Counted from the stretch's first letter, positions 41,614-50,395 are shown. The stretch: DNA of 58,703 bases from Alphaproteobacteria bacterium (GCA_004292755.1 RDXE01000045.1:1-58703); one strand, 5' to 3'. Program-made: numbers and translations. The notes: generated by a model from the sequence alone, not told the origin.

Positions 41614-42540
41614 ATGGTGATGATCGCACTTCCCTCCTCGGTCGATGCCACTGTCGACCTGCTCGAGCGCGGCCGCTATGTCGCCGACCGCAGCTTGGCT
41701 ACGGTTTTGTTCCTGTCCCTCAAGCTTGGTCGCCCGCTGTTTTTGGAGGGCGAGGCTGGCGTCGGCAAGACAGAGATCGCCAAAGTTCTAGCAGAAACGC
41801 TGGGGCGGCGGCTGATCCGCCTGCAGTGTTACGAAGGCCTTGATGCCGCCTCGGCCTTGTATGAATGGAACTATCCGGCCCAGATGCTCGCCATCCGGCT
41901 GGGCGAACTGGCCGGGCGCGGCCAGCCGCACTTGGCCGCTGATATCTACTCCGACCGGTACTTGATCCGCCGCCCCCTGCTGCAAGCGCTGGAACCCGAC
42001 CCGGCTGGTCCCCCTGTGCTGCTGATCGACGAGTTGGATCGCACCGACGAGCCGTTTGAAGCCTTCCTGCTGGAGCTGTTGTCGGACTTCCAGGCCACGG
42101 TGCCAGAGCTGGGCACCATCCGGGCCCCGGCTCCGCCGATTGTGCTGGTGACCTCCAACCGCACGCGCGAAATCCATGACGCGTTGAAGCGGCGCTGCCT
42201 GTATCACTGGGTCGATTACCCCTCAGCCGAGCGGGAGTTCGAGATTTTGCGCCTGAAGGCACCCGAAGTGCCTGAGGCACTGACGGCCGAAATCGTCGGC
42301 TTCGTGCGCGCCTTGCGCGGGCAAGACCTGTTCAAGAAGCCAGGCGTGGCCGAAACCCTGGATTGGGCCCACGCGCTGTTGCAACTGGACGCCATTCCCT
42401 TGGACCGTGCGGTGGTGGAAAGCACGCTCGGCGTGCTGCTGAAGTATCAGGATGACATCGCCAAAATGCAGGGGTCGGAGGCCTGGCGCTTGCTAGAAAC
42501 AGTGCGGGCCGAACTGGCGGCCAAGCCGCTGGGTCGATGA
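41614..42540 (+). CDS. coxD: MoxR-family AAA+ ATPase (CoxD-like)
   Basis: This AAA+ chaperone ATPase has 308 residues. Walker A is LFLEGEAGVGKTEIAKVLA, followed by IRLQCYEGLDAASALYEWN. Walker B is PVLLIDELDRTDEPFEAFLL, and the sensor strand is IVLVTSNRTREIHDALKRRC. This subtype (CoxD/MoxR) matures aerobic CO-dehydrogenase-like molybdenum enzymes, inserting or remodelling the active-site cluster together with a VWA partner. The next gene is that partner and overlaps by 4 bp. Two ATG codons 6 bp apart compete as start. It heads a seven-gene operon with all-overlapping or near-contiguous genes. Confidence 0.9.
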   Translation: MVMIALPSSVDATVDLLERGRYVADRSLATVLFLSLKLGRPLFLEGEAGVGKTEIAKVLAETLGRRLIRLQCYEGLDAASALYEWNYPAQMLAIRLGELAGRGQPHLAADIYSDRYLIRRPLLQALEPDPAGPPVLLIDELDRTDEPFEAFLLELLSDFQATVPELGTIRAPAPPIVLVTSNRTREIHDALKRRCLYHWVDYPSAEREFEILRLKAPEVPEALTAEIVGFVRALRGQDLFKKPGVAETLDWAHALLQLDAIPLDRAVVESTLGVLLKYQDDIAKMQGSEAWRLLETVRAELAAKPLGR

Positions 42541-43706
42541 GCGGCAGGCTTGCCCACAACATCATTGGATTCTGCCGCCTGCTGCGCGCTGCCGGGCTCA
42601 GCATCGGGCCAGGGCGTGCCCTGTCAGCCGTGCGGGCAGCGGCAGCCGTGGGGCTGACGCGCCGGGATGACTTCTACTGGGCCCTGCACGCCAGCCTGAT
42701 CACCCGCCGCCAGGATCGCGCGGTGTTTGATCAGGCGTTCCATCTGTTCTGGCGCAACCCGCAATTGATCGAGCGTGCGGTCGGCCTGTTGCTACCCACT
42801 TTGCGCACCGATGAGATCAAGGAGCGCCAAGCAGTTGCCGCCCGGCTGGCCGACGCTCTCGCAAGCCATCGAGCGTCCGAGGCCCCTCAGCAGCAGGAGG
42901 TGGAGGTGGATGCCGCCCTCACCACCTCAGACCGGGATGTGCTGCAAACCCGCGACTTCGACCAGATGAGCGCCGCGGAGTACGAGGAGGCCAAGCGTCA
43001 GGTGCGGCAAATTCGCTTGGCCTTTCCACCCGTGCAGACGCGCCGCTGGCGGCCCGGTGGTGGCAGTGGGCGGATCGATGCCCGGCGCACCCTACGCCTT
43101 GCCGTGCGCACCGGTGGTGATCCCGTGCGCCTGGCCTATCGCCAGCGGGCGGAGCGACCGCCGACTGTTGTGGTGTTGTGCGACATCTCCGGCTCGATGG
43201 GGCGCTACAGCCGGATCCTGCTACACTTCATGCACACGCTGATGACCGACCGGGACCGCGTGCATGCCTTCTTGTTCGGCACCCGGTTGACCAACATCAC
43301 CCGCGCGCTGCGCACCCGCGATGTCGATGACGCTGTGCTGCGTGCCGCGGCCGAAGCCAATGACTGGGCTGGCGGCACACGGATTGGCCAGACCCTGCAC
43401 GAGTTCAATGCTCGCTGGTCGCGCCGGGTGCTTGGCCAAACCGCCACCGTGTTGTTGATCACCGACGGTCTTGACCGTGACGCTGGCGAGGGGTTGGCGC
43501 GTGAGGCGGAGCGGCTGTCCATGTCCTGCAAGCGGCTGATCTGGCTGAATCCGCTGTTGCGCTGGGATGGGTTTGAACCAAAGGCCCGTGGCGTGCGCGC
43601 GCTGCTGCCCCATGTTGATGAGCATCGGCCCGTGCACTCGCTTGCCAGTTTGGCAGACTTGGCGCGGGCCTTGACCAGCCCCGCTGACCAGACTGTCCGC
43701 CGATGA
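42537..43706 (+). CDS. coxE: VWA-domain protein CoxE-like
   Basis: The 389-residue protein has a helical N-terminal half and a C-terminal von Willebrand A fold. The metal-dependent adhesion site is intact (VVLCDISGSMGRYSRILLHF), followed by FLFGTRLTNITRALRTRD, GGTRIGQTLHEFN and VLLITDGLDRD. CoxE partners the MoxR ATPase CoxD in activating molybdenum hydroxylases. Start and moxR stop overlap as ATGA. The MIDAS probably docks the client or ATPase; this is from family knowledge. Confidence 0.92.
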   Translation: MSGRLAHNIIGFCRLLRAAGLSIGPGRALSAVRAAAAVGLTRRDDFYWALHASLITRRQDRAVFDQAFHLFWRNPQLIERAVGLLLPTLRTDEIKERQAVAARLADALASHRASEAPQQQEVEVDAALTTSDRDVLQTRDFDQMSAAEYEEAKRQVRQIRLAFPPVQTRRWRPGGGSGRIDARRTLRLAVRTGGDPVRLAYRQRAERPPTVVVLCDISGSMGRYSRILLHFMHTLMTDRDRVHAFLFGTRLTNITRALRTRDVDDAVLRAAAEANDWAGGTRIGQTLHEFNARWSRRVLGQTATVLLITDGLDRDAGEGLAREAERLSMSCKRLIWLNPLLRWDGFEPKARGVRALLPHVDEHRPVHSLASLADLARALTSPADQTVRR

Positions 43707-43716
43707 GGATGCAGTC

Positions 43717-44043
43717 ATGACCCAAGATTCCGAAGACGTCCTGCTCACCGCCCGTCAGTGGCTGGACGACGGCAAGAGTGTCGCCCTTGCGACGGTGATT
43801 GAGACCTGGGGCTCCTCCCCCCGTCCTGCTGGCAGTCGTCTGGCGATTGATCAGGATGGGCGGCTCGTCGGCTCCGTCTCCGGCGGCTGCATTGAAGGGG
43901 CCGTGGCCCGGCGCGCCTCCCAAGTGATCGCCGATGGAGAGCCGTGCTTGATGGAGTTCGGTGTCGCCGATGAGCAGGCATGGTCGGTCGGCCTTGCCTG
44001 TGGTGGCCGCATCCGGCTGTTCGTGGAACGGATCGAACCATGA
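43717..44043 (+). CDS. XdhC/CoxF-family N-terminal domain protein
   Basis: The 108-residue protein matches the short N-terminal domain of XdhC/CoxF proteins, with TVIETWGSSPRPAGSRLAI, VGSVSGGCIEGAVARRA and the conserved Cys in VGLACGGRIRLFVE. XdhC binds molybdenum cofactor and delivers it, sulfurated, to xanthine-dehydrogenase-type enzymes. Here the protein is split into two genes: this one and the next, which carries the Rossmann-like part. A 4-bp overlap couples them, implying a complex. Confidence 0.9.
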   Translation: MTQDSEDVLLTARQWLDDGKSVALATVIETWGSSPRPAGSRLAIDQDGRLVGSVSGGCIEGAVARRASQVIADGEPCLMEFGVADEQAWSVGLACGGRIRLFVERIEP

Positions 44044-44729
44044 GACGGCGTCTGCTGGACCGTCTGCTGGCGGCCCGCGCTGCGGGTCAACCAGTCGCGC
44101 TGGTGACCGATCTTGGAACGGGTCAACAGGCGCTGGTCTATCCCGACGCAATTGAAGGCGAGACCGGGCTGTGGGACGAGGACCTGGCCCTTGCTCGCCA
44201 GATGCTGGCGGAGGATCGCAGTGGCTTGGTTGGCGAGAGCCTGTTTGTCCAGGTGAACAACCCCCCGCTGCGGCTCGTGGTGGTGGGGGCGGTTCATATT
44301 GCCCAGGCGCTGGCTCCGCTCGCCAGCCTCGCGGGCTATGCCGTCACTGTGATCGACCCGCGCGGGACCTTTGCCACAGAGGCCCGCTTTCCCGGCGTTG
44401 CCCTGTCAACCGATTGGCCGGATGAAGCGCTGACAGCCCTACAGCCAGACGCGCGCACCGCCATCGTCACCCTTACTCACGATCCGAAGCTGGATGATCC
44501 AGCTTTGGAAGCAGCGCTGGGCAGTGCGGCGTTCTACATTGGCGCGCTTGGCTCAAAGAAGACCCACGCCAAGCGGCTGGAGCGTCTGCGCAGTGCTGGG
44601 TTTCAGGACAACGCCCTGTCCCGCATCCACGGCCCGCTTGGCCTTGCCATCGGCGCCAAGACCCAGGCCGAGATTGCCGTCTCCATCCTGGCCCAGGTGA
44701 TCGCCGCCCGGCGGGGGTCGCTGCCATGA
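44040..44729 (+). CDS. XdhC/CoxI-family Rossmann-domain protein
   Basis: The 229-residue protein supplies the C-terminal half of an XdhC-type Moco chaperone. It has a Rossmann fold LVVVGAVHIAQALAPLASLA leading to TVIDPRGTFATEARF, then AIVTLTHDPKLDDPALEAAL, FYIGALGSKKTHAKRLERL and RIHGPLGLAIGAKTQAEIAV. These are hallmark sequences of the XdhC_C domain. An N-terminal 70-residue stretch precedes it. Overlapping ATGA junctions on both sides tie it to the XdhC N-domain and MocA-like genes. It should protect or insert Moco into the unknown client hydroxylase. Confidence 0.92.
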   Translation: MRRRLLDRLLAARAAGQPVALVTDLGTGQQALVYPDAIEGETGLWDEDLALARQMLAEDRSGLVGESLFVQVNNPPLRLVVVGAVHIAQALAPLASLAGYAVTVIDPRGTFATEARFPGVALSTDWPDEALTALQPDARTAIVTLTHDPKLDDPALEAALGSAAFYIGALGSKKTHAKRLERLRSAGFQDNALSRIHGPLGLAIGAKTQAEIAVSILAQVIAARRGSLP

Positions 44730-46336
44730 GAGTGGGGGAGGAGGATGCCGTCACAGCCCTCGGCACGCTGTTGCTGCACAGCCTCTCACTCCCCACCCGC
44801 GTGTTGAAAAAAGGCCGCCGCCTTGCGCAAGAAGATATCGCGGACATGGTGGCGGCGGGCATCACCCGCGTGATGGTCGCTCGTCTGGACGCCGATGATG
44901 TGCCGGAGGATTTGGCAGCCTCCCAGATTGCTGAGGCGCTGGCAGGTCGGGGGCTCACGGTGCAGGCGCCATTCACGGGGCGATGCAATCTAGTGGCTCC
45001 GACCGCAGGCGTGGTCACGCTCGATCGTGCGGCGGTCAACCAGTTGAATAGCATTGATGAGGCGATCACGCTGGCAACCGTCGCGCCGTTTGACGTGGTG
45101 ACGGCCCGCCAACTGGTGGCGACGGTAAAGATCATCCCCCTGGCCGTGCGCCGGGCCAGTGTGGAGCAAGCTTGCGCTGTCGCAGCGTTGGTCGCCCCCA
45201 CCCTGCACCCGTTCCGCTCGCACCAGGTGGCGCTGCTGCAAACCGAATTGCCAGGGACACGCACCAGCGTGCTCGATGCCACGGCGCGGGTGATTGCCGA
45301 GCGGGTTGGTCGCCTTGCCGGCAGTGTGATGACGGAGCGACGCGTTCCCCACACTGTCGCGGCAGTAGCGGCTGCGCTGGCCGAGCCAGCCGTGGCCGCG
45401 GCGGACATGGTATTGATGGTCGGCGCCTCTGCGGTGGTTGACCGGGCGGACATCCTGCCCGCAGGTCTGGTCCGCGCTGGCGGCACGATCGACAGCTTTG
45501 GCATGCCGGTGGACCCTGGCAACCTGCTGCTGCTGGGCGCGCACCAAGGCCGCCCCGTGTTGGGCATGCCCGGCTGTGTGCGCTCTCCCAAGCTCAACGG
45601 CGCTGACTGGGTGTTGCAGCGCCTCGCGGCAGGGCTCACCGTTGGACCGCAGGACATTGCACAGATGGGGGTGGGTGGCTTGCTGAAAGATGTGCCAGCC
45701 CGCGGCCAATCGCGGGAGGGGGCGGGTGTGGCGCGCGCACCACTGGTGGCTGGCGTGGTGCTTGCTGCTGGTCGCTCCAGTCGCATGGGCCGCAACAAGC
45801 TGCTGATCCCAATTGAAGGCGAGGCGATGGTGGCCCGCGTGGTCGACACGCTGCTGGCCGCCGCTGTTGCTGAAGTGGTGGTTGTGGTCGGTCACGAGGC
45901 GGACGCGGTGCGTCAGGCCCTGGTGGGCCGTCCCGTGCGGTTTGTCGACAACCCCCACTATGCCGACGGGCTTGCGACCTCGGTCCGGGCGGGTCTGGCC
46001 AGCCTCGCCAGCGATGTTGATGCTGCCGTGATGGCGTTGGGCGACATGCCGGGCATCGCAGCCCCAGACATCGACCGACTGATCGCTGCGTTCGCCCCGG
46101 CTGAGCGCCGCAGCATCATCATCCCGACCCATCACGGCCAGCGCGGTAACCCAGTGATGCTGGCACGCGCCTTGTGGCCCCAGGCCATGGCCGTTGAAGG
46201 CGATGTCGGCGCGCGCCCGGTCATCGCTGCCAACCCGGATCACGTGGCGGAGGTTGCGATTGACCATGCGGGCGTGCTGCTCGACCTCGACACCCCCTCC
46301 GCCCTCGCCCGCTATGCTGGAACCCCGGCCCCATGA
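44726..46336 (+). CDS. Molybdopterin-binding / MocA-like cytidylyltransferase fusion
   Basis: The 536-residue protein has two parts. Residues 1-330 resemble a molybdopterin-binding domain (VLKKGRRLAQEDIADMVAAG, LMVGASAVVDRADILPAGL, VLGMPGCVRSPKLNGADWVL). Residues 345-536 form a MobA/MocA-type nucleotidyltransferase (VVLAAGRSSRMGRNKLLIPI, AVMALGDMPGIAAPDIDRLI, RGNPVMLARALWP). MocA attaches CMP to molybdopterin to form the cytosine dinucleotide used by CO dehydrogenase/xanthine-oxidase relatives. Such fusions are known in cox-type clusters. It overlaps both neighbours by 4 bp. Confidence 0.9.
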   Translation: MRVGEEDAVTALGTLLLHSLSLPTRVLKKGRRLAQEDIADMVAAGITRVMVARLDADDVPEDLAASQIAEALAGRGLTVQAPFTGRCNLVAPTAGVVTLDRAAVNQLNSIDEAITLATVAPFDVVTARQLVATVKIIPLAVRRASVEQACAVAALVAPTLHPFRSHQVALLQTELPGTRTSVLDATARVIAERVGRLAGSVMTERRVPHTVAAVAAALAEPAVAAADMVLMVGASAVVDRADILPAGLVRAGGTIDSFGMPVDPGNLLLLGAHQGRPVLGMPGCVRSPKLNGADWVLQRLAAGLTVGPQDIAQMGVGGLLKDVPARGQSREGAGVARAPLVAGVVLAAGRSSRMGRNKLLIPIEGEAMVARVVDTLLAAAVAEVVVVVGHEADAVRQALVGRPVRFVDNPHYADGLATSVRAGLASLASDVDAAVMALGDMPGIAAPDIDRLIAAFAPAERRSIIIPTHHGQRGNPVMLARALWPQAMAVEGDVGARPVIAANPDHVAEVAIDHAGVLLDLDTPSALARYAGTPAP

Positions 46337-47538
46337 GTGACTGGCGCACCTGGTTCCCGTTTCTGGCGGAGCCGCAGCCGCTCTCCCCCCATTATCTGGA
46401 CAATGCGGCCACCACTCAGATCGTGCGCCCCGCCCTTGATGCGCTGATCCGGGCGGAGGTTCAACTGCGCGCCAATGTTCACCGTGCGGTGCACGCCCGC
46501 GGCGAGGCTGCAACCCAGGCTTTGGAGCAAGCGCGCACAGCCATCGCGGCGGCGTTCGGTGTCGTCGCGGAGGAGATCATCTTTACCAGCGGCACCACCC
46601 ATGCGCTGAACCTGCTGGCCAACGGCTTGGGCGCTGGATTGCAACCTGGCGACCAAGTGGTGGTGTCCGCCCTTGAGCATCACGCCAATCTGCTGCCCTG
46701 GCAGCAGTTGGTTCGCACCTGCGGCATTCGCCTGGTGGCGGTGCCGGTTGACGGCGATGGCACCCTATCGCTGACAGCCTTAGCGCAGGCGATCACCCCG
46801 CGCACACGTGTGGTCGCCCTCGGCCACGCCTCCAATGTCACGGGGGCCGTGCTTGACGTGGCGGCTGTCCGTGCGATGAGCGCGGCCGTTGGGGCCAAAC
46901 TGGTTCTGGATGGCGCCCAAATGGCCCGCCATGGCCCCGTCGATCTGATGGCCCTCGGGGTTGATGCCTATGCCTGCTCCGGTCACAAACTGTTCGGGCC
47001 AACCGGCATCGGCGTGCTGTGGGCGAAGGCTGACCTGCTGGCCACTCTGCCGCCGCTGCTGGTTGGCGGTTCGATGATCCGACAGGTCACCCTCGACAGT
47101 GCCACCTGGGCCGATCCCCCGCGGCGGTTTGAGGCTGGCACACCCCCAATTGCCGCCGCGATTGGCCTGGGCGCAGCCCTGCAGTGGTTGGCGACCCAAG
47201 ACCATGCCGCGATGTTGGATCATGAAGCCCGGCTGACCCAGCGCTTGCTGGAGGGTCTGGCCCAGATCTCCGCGGTTCGGGTATTGGGGCCGGGGGTCAA
47301 TGGCGCCCGCATTGGCGTGGTCTCACTGGAGGTGGCAGGGGCCCACCCGCACGATGTCTGCCAAATCCTCGACCGCCACGGTGTCGCCGCCCGCGGCGGA
47401 CACCACTGCTGCCAGCCGTTGATGGCGGCGCTTGACCTGGACGGCACGACGCGCCTGTCCACGGCACCCTATACCAGTCAGGCCGACATCGACGCGGCAC
47501 TTACCGCCATCGACGATGCCGTGAGAACCCTCACATGA
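46333..47538 (+). CDS. Cysteine desulfurase, SufS/NifS type
   Basis: This PLP enzyme has 401 residues. It starts with HYLDNAATTQIVRPALDALI and has the substrate His in VSALEHHANLLPWQ and the PLP Asp in KLVLDGAQMARHG. The PLP Lys is in ACSGHKLFGPTGIGV, and the catalytic Cys is in AARGGHHCCQPLMAAL near the C-terminus. It takes sulfur from cysteine as a persulfide. In this operon the sulfur is probably for the Mo=S ligand of the client enzyme rather than general Fe-S assembly; that is inference. ATGA overlaps join it to the MocA-like and SufU-like genes. Confidence 0.93.
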   Translation: MSDWRTWFPFLAEPQPLSPHYLDNAATTQIVRPALDALIRAEVQLRANVHRAVHARGEAATQALEQARTAIAAAFGVVAEEIIFTSGTTHALNLLANGLGAGLQPGDQVVVSALEHHANLLPWQQLVRTCGIRLVAVPVDGDGTLSLTALAQAITPRTRVVALGHASNVTGAVLDVAAVRAMSAAVGAKLVLDGAQMARHGPVDLMALGVDAYACSGHKLFGPTGIGVLWAKADLLATLPPLLVGGSMIRQVTLDSATWADPPRRFEAGTPPIAAAIGLGAALQWLATQDHAAMLDHEARLTQRLLEGLAQISAVRVLGPGVNGARIGVVSLEVAGAHPHDVCQILDRHGVAARGGHHCCQPLMAALDLDGTTRLSTAPYTSQADIDAALTAIDDAVRTLT

Positions 47539-47954
47539 GCGACGATCTCTACGGCGCAGACTTGATGGCTCTCGCCCGCGATGGCCGCCACGCGGCACCA
47601 CCCGCCACCACGCCTCCGCCAGAGGACCTTGTGGAGGTGCGCGCAGACAACCCGCTGTGCGGTGACCGGGTACTGCTGTTTGCCCAGCGCGAGGGGCAAG
47701 ACGGCTTGGCAACCCTCACCCACCGTGTGCGTGGCTGCGCCGTCTGCAAAGCCGCCACCACGTTGGTGTGCGCCGCCATCCCCGCCAATCGCACACGCCT
47801 GGATGCGCTGGAGGCCGAGGTGCGCGCCATGCTCGACGGCGGCCCGGTCCCCCCTACCTTCTCCCCTCTCGCCCCAGCCGCCCGCCATGCCAGCCGGCAC
47901 GCCTGCGTGCTGCTGCCGTTCGAGGCACTGCGCAGGGTGTGGGCCGAGGGTTAG
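47535..47954 (+). CDS. SufU/IscU-like sulfur acceptor or scaffold
   Basis: This IscU-fold protein has 139 residues and the three ligand cysteines of SufU: VRADNPLCGDRVLL, RGCAVCKAATTL (an extra Cys within the motif) and RHACVLLPFEALRRVW. In Gram-positives SufU accepts persulfide sulfur from SufS via zinc. Its presence beside a dedicated desulfurase suggests the same relay for molybdenum-cofactor sulfuration or a Fe-S cluster of the client. It overlaps the desulfurase gene by 4 bp and is the last gene of the operon. Confidence 0.9.
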   Translation: MSDDLYGADLMALARDGRHAAPPATTPPPEDLVEVRADNPLCGDRVLLFAQREGQDGLATLTHRVRGCAVCKAATTLVCAAIPANRTRLDALEAEVRAMLDGGPVPPTFSPLAPAARHASRHACVLLPFEALRRVWAEG

Positions 47955-48042
47955 GCCGTCCCACCAACAAGGGGCTGGGTCTTGACGGCACGCCAGACAC
48001 TCGGCACATCCACAATTGCAGGCGTCCCAAGGTGATCGCGGG

Positions 48043-49101
48043 TCAAGTATGCTCGCCCCGTTCGTGGATGATGTTGGCGCGGCCAACGATCAAGTCATCG
48101 ACCGGGCCGATACGCTTGATGTCTTTGTCCTTGTAGGGAAGTGAGTGCAGGACATAGCGCATGGCGTTCAGCCGGGCGCGCTTCTTGTCGTCGCTCTTGA
48201 TCACCGTCCATGGGCTGTCAGCCGTGTCAGCTGAGAAAAACATCGCCTCTTTGGCACGGGTGTAGTCATCCCACTTGTCCAGGCTGGCGACATCGATTGG
48301 GGACAGTTTCCACTGCTTCAGCGGGTGGGCGCGGCGCTCCTTGAAGCGGCGCCGCTGCTCGGCACGGCTGACGGAGAACCAGAATTTGATCAAGTGAAGC
48401 CCTGAGCGGACCAAATTGCGCTCAAACTCCGGCGCTTGGCGCAAGAACTCGCGATACTCGTCATCCGTGCAGAATCCCATCACCCGTTCGACGCCAGCGC
48501 GGTTGTACCAGGAGCGGTCGAACATCACGATCTCGCCCATAGTCGGCAAATGGCTGACATAGCGCTGAAAGTACCACTGCCCGCGCTCAACTTCGCTTGG
48601 CTTCTCAAGTGCCACCACGCGGGCACCGCGGGGATTAAGATGCTCCATGAAGCGCTTGATGGTACCGCCCTTGCCTGCTGCATCGCGCCCTTCAAACAGG
48701 ATCACGACTCGCTGTCGGGCCTCTTTGACCCATTGCTGTAGCTTCAGCAACTCCGTCTGCAGGACGAATTTCTCAGCCTCATAGTCCTTGCGCAGCATTT
48801 TGTACTTGTAGGGATAGCCGCCGCTGCGCCAGTCGTCGGCCAATTCATCACTGGTTTTGCGCGGGCGACCGGGCGGCTTGGGCAAACCCAGGCTCTCGCT
48901 GAGCCGCAAAGCATCGTCGGGAGCCGCACCGCTGATGATGGCCGCCACACCCTCAGCCGCCTCGAGGGTACCAGCGGCAGCAATGTCGGTAACCGCCGCG
49001 ATTTCCGCCTGTTGGGCTGCGACGACGCGTTCGCGCGCCAGGGCGTCTTCAATGGTCGACGCAGAGGATGGCATGGGGACGCCCGGCTGCTTGGTGGTCA
49101 T
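48043..49101 (-). CDS. ppk2: Polyphosphate kinase 2, class I
   Basis: PPK2 transfers phosphate between polyphosphate and nucleoside diphosphates, mainly making GTP or ATP from polyP. The 352-residue single-domain enzyme shows Walker A VVILFEGRDAAGKGGTIKRF, then GQWYFQRYVSHLPTMGEIV, the lid/Walker B region MFDRSWYNRAGVERVMGFC, and RFKERRAHPLKQWKLSP. An N-terminal 90-residue helical extension is present. The ATG with GGGAGAA upstream was chosen over a GTG six codons earlier. The gene stands alone, convergent to the cox-type operon. Confidence 0.95.
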   Translation of the reverse strand: MTTKQPGVPMPSSASTIEDALARERVVAAQQAEIAAVTDIAAAGTLEAAEGVAAIISGAAPDDALRLSESLGLPKPPGRPRKTSDELADDWRSGGYPYKYKMLRKDYEAEKFVLQTELLKLQQWVKEARQRVVILFEGRDAAGKGGTIKRFMEHLNPRGARVVALEKPSEVERGQWYFQRYVSHLPTMGEIVMFDRSWYNRAGVERVMGFCTDDEYREFLRQAPEFERNLVRSGLHLIKFWFSVSRAEQRRRFKERRAHPLKQWKLSPIDVASLDKWDDYTRAKEAMFFSADTADSPWTVIKSDDKKRARLNAMRYVLHSLPYKDKDIKRIGPVDDLIVGRANIIHERGEHT

Positions 49102-49365
49102 CGCGTGTGTTTCTCCCACAGGTCAGAGCCGTCGGCGCGGCTACCGCCCCGATTGGACGACGGCAGTCCAAAAGCCTAGCAAATCAGCATCGCACGGTGG
49201 TGTCGTCCGTCCAACCCTGGGACAGTCTGTCACAGAATTGCAACGCTTAGGTCCTGGGAGGGGCTGGTACTGCGCCGTGAGGCCGATCGATCACCCAATC
49301 CCCACCCCCTCGCCAGACCTCATCCAACCTGCTATCGTTTCCTCGCAAGCGATTGAGAGGACACC

Positions 49366-49593
49366 GTGAGCACAGGCCGGGTTGGCGATCGTGGATTTGC
49401 CGGTGGGGATGTGCGGGTCGGCCCGTCCGCCCGTCAGCCGGATCGGGAGCGGGCATCGCCATTGGATGTGGTGCCGTCCGGGTTTCGGGCGCGCATCCCC
49501 TCTCCGCAGCAGATCTTGAGCTTGCTGAAGGATGGCGTGTTGCAGTTGCCAGCACGGTACTTCCGAGGATACTTCCTCGACGTCCTGGTGTGA
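49366..49593 (+). CDS. Small hypothetical protein, coupled to next gene
   Basis: This 75-residue product is not recognised. Its N-terminal half is Gly/Arg-rich and probably disordered. The C-terminal half is amphipathic (IPSPQQILSLLKDGVLQL, then PARYFRGYFLDVLV). The GTG start has GAGAGGA 5 bases upstream, and codon use is consistent with coding. The stop overlaps a possible GTG start of the following membrane protein as GTGTGA, which supports reality of both. Function unknown. Confidence 0.5.
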   Translation: MSTGRVGDRGFAGGDVRVGPSARQPDRERASPLDVVPSGFRARIPSPQQILSLLKDGVLQLPARYFRGYFLDVLV

Positions 49594-49841
49594 TCGCAGG
49601 CGGGATGCGGCGCGCGCGGGTGTTGAGCGGGCCAGTGGCGTGGACCGCAGCCGGTATCCTGCTGCTGGTCCTTGGCGGCTCGCCCCTAGCCATGCTGGTC
49701 GCCGCACAGCAATGGCTGCTGGCCGTGCTATGGATGGTCATTGTTGGAGCATTTCTAATAGCGCTTCATCGCGAGCGCTTCGCTCTTGCCGTGCTGGCAC
49801 TGCCGCCTGCTGTGTTGGTTCTGCTTCTGGCGATGGACTAA
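49590..49841 (+). CDS. Small integral membrane protein
   Basis: This hydrophobic protein of 83 residues has three predicted membrane segments: WTAAGILLLVLGGSPLAMLV, WLLAVLWMVIVGAFLIAL, and LAVLALPPAVLVLLLAM. Basic residues between them (HRERF) suggest a cytoplasmic loop. The GTG overlapping the upstream stop fits coupled translation; an ATG five codons later (MRRARVLSG) is an alternative. No family is recognised. It lies just upstream of a CheB-type receiver gene. Confidence 0.5.
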   Translation: MIAGGMRRARVLSGPVAWTAAGILLLVLGGSPLAMLVAAQQWLLAVLWMVIVGAFLIALHRERFALAVLALPPAVLVLLLAMD

Positions 49842-49941
49842 CCTCAGGCAAAGGGTTGCAGCGGCTGGAAAAACCGCGGACACTTCGGCCCGGACCCGAC
49901 CGGTAGGGCCACCCAGAGCCAGGACGGAAGGCGGAGGACGG

Positions 49942-50352
49942 ATGCCCAAACGAGTGCTGCTGGTCGATGACAGCGGCATGATGCGCGCCCTCGTGAAGCG
50001 CATCGTGATGTCCGATCCTGACTTCGTCGTCGTTGGCGAGGCGGAGAACGGTTGGATTGCAATCGACAAGGTAAAAACAACCAAACCCGACGTGGTCCTG
50101 CTGGACATCGAGATGCCGAAAATGAACGGCCTTGATGCCATGAAGAGGGTGCGGCTGTTGAGCAGTGCCAAGGTCGTGATCTTGTCCTCGGTTGCGCAAA
50201 TGGGATCCGCTGTGGCGCTGGAAGCGCGGCGCGCAGGCGCCTTTGCAGTGATTGCCAAGCCATCCGGTGCCGTTAGCTTGAACATCAAAGAGGCGCGGGG
50301 TACGGAAATCATCCGCACGTTGCGTCAGGCCTGCGACCTGCCAATCGAGTAA
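49942..50352 (+). CDS. Stand-alone response-regulator receiver of CheB type
   Basis: The 136-residue protein is one receiver domain with all phosphorylation residues: the acidic pocket LLVDDSGMMR, phospho-acceptor Asp in DVVLLDIEMPKMNGLDAM, Ser in VVILSSVAQMGS, and Lys in FAVIAKPSGAVSLNI. The IEMP, SSVAQ and KPSG...SL(N/D)I sequences are typical of the receiver half of CheB methylesterase, but the esterase domain is absent. It may act as a phosphate sink or signal through protein contact in chemotaxis. GGCGGAGG lies upstream of the ATG. It converges with fliJ-fliI. Confidence 0.9.
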   Translation: MPKRVLLVDDSGMMRALVKRIVMSDPDFVVVGEAENGWIAIDKVKTTKPDVVLLDIEMPKMNGLDAMKRVRLLSSAKVVILSSVAQMGSAVALEARRAGAFAVIAKPSGAVSLNIKEARGTEIIRTLRQACDLPIE

Positions 50353-50395
50353 CGGCTGGCTGGCGCTTTGGCCAACAGCACGGGCTAAGCCAACG

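Noticed and set aside
44473-46513. Two long minus-strand open frames opposite the MocA-like gene
   Set aside because: Low-complexity Ser/Thr/Arg or His/Gln-rich translations typical of antisense frames; the plus-strand gene overlaps both neighbours by 4 bp and has clear motifs.
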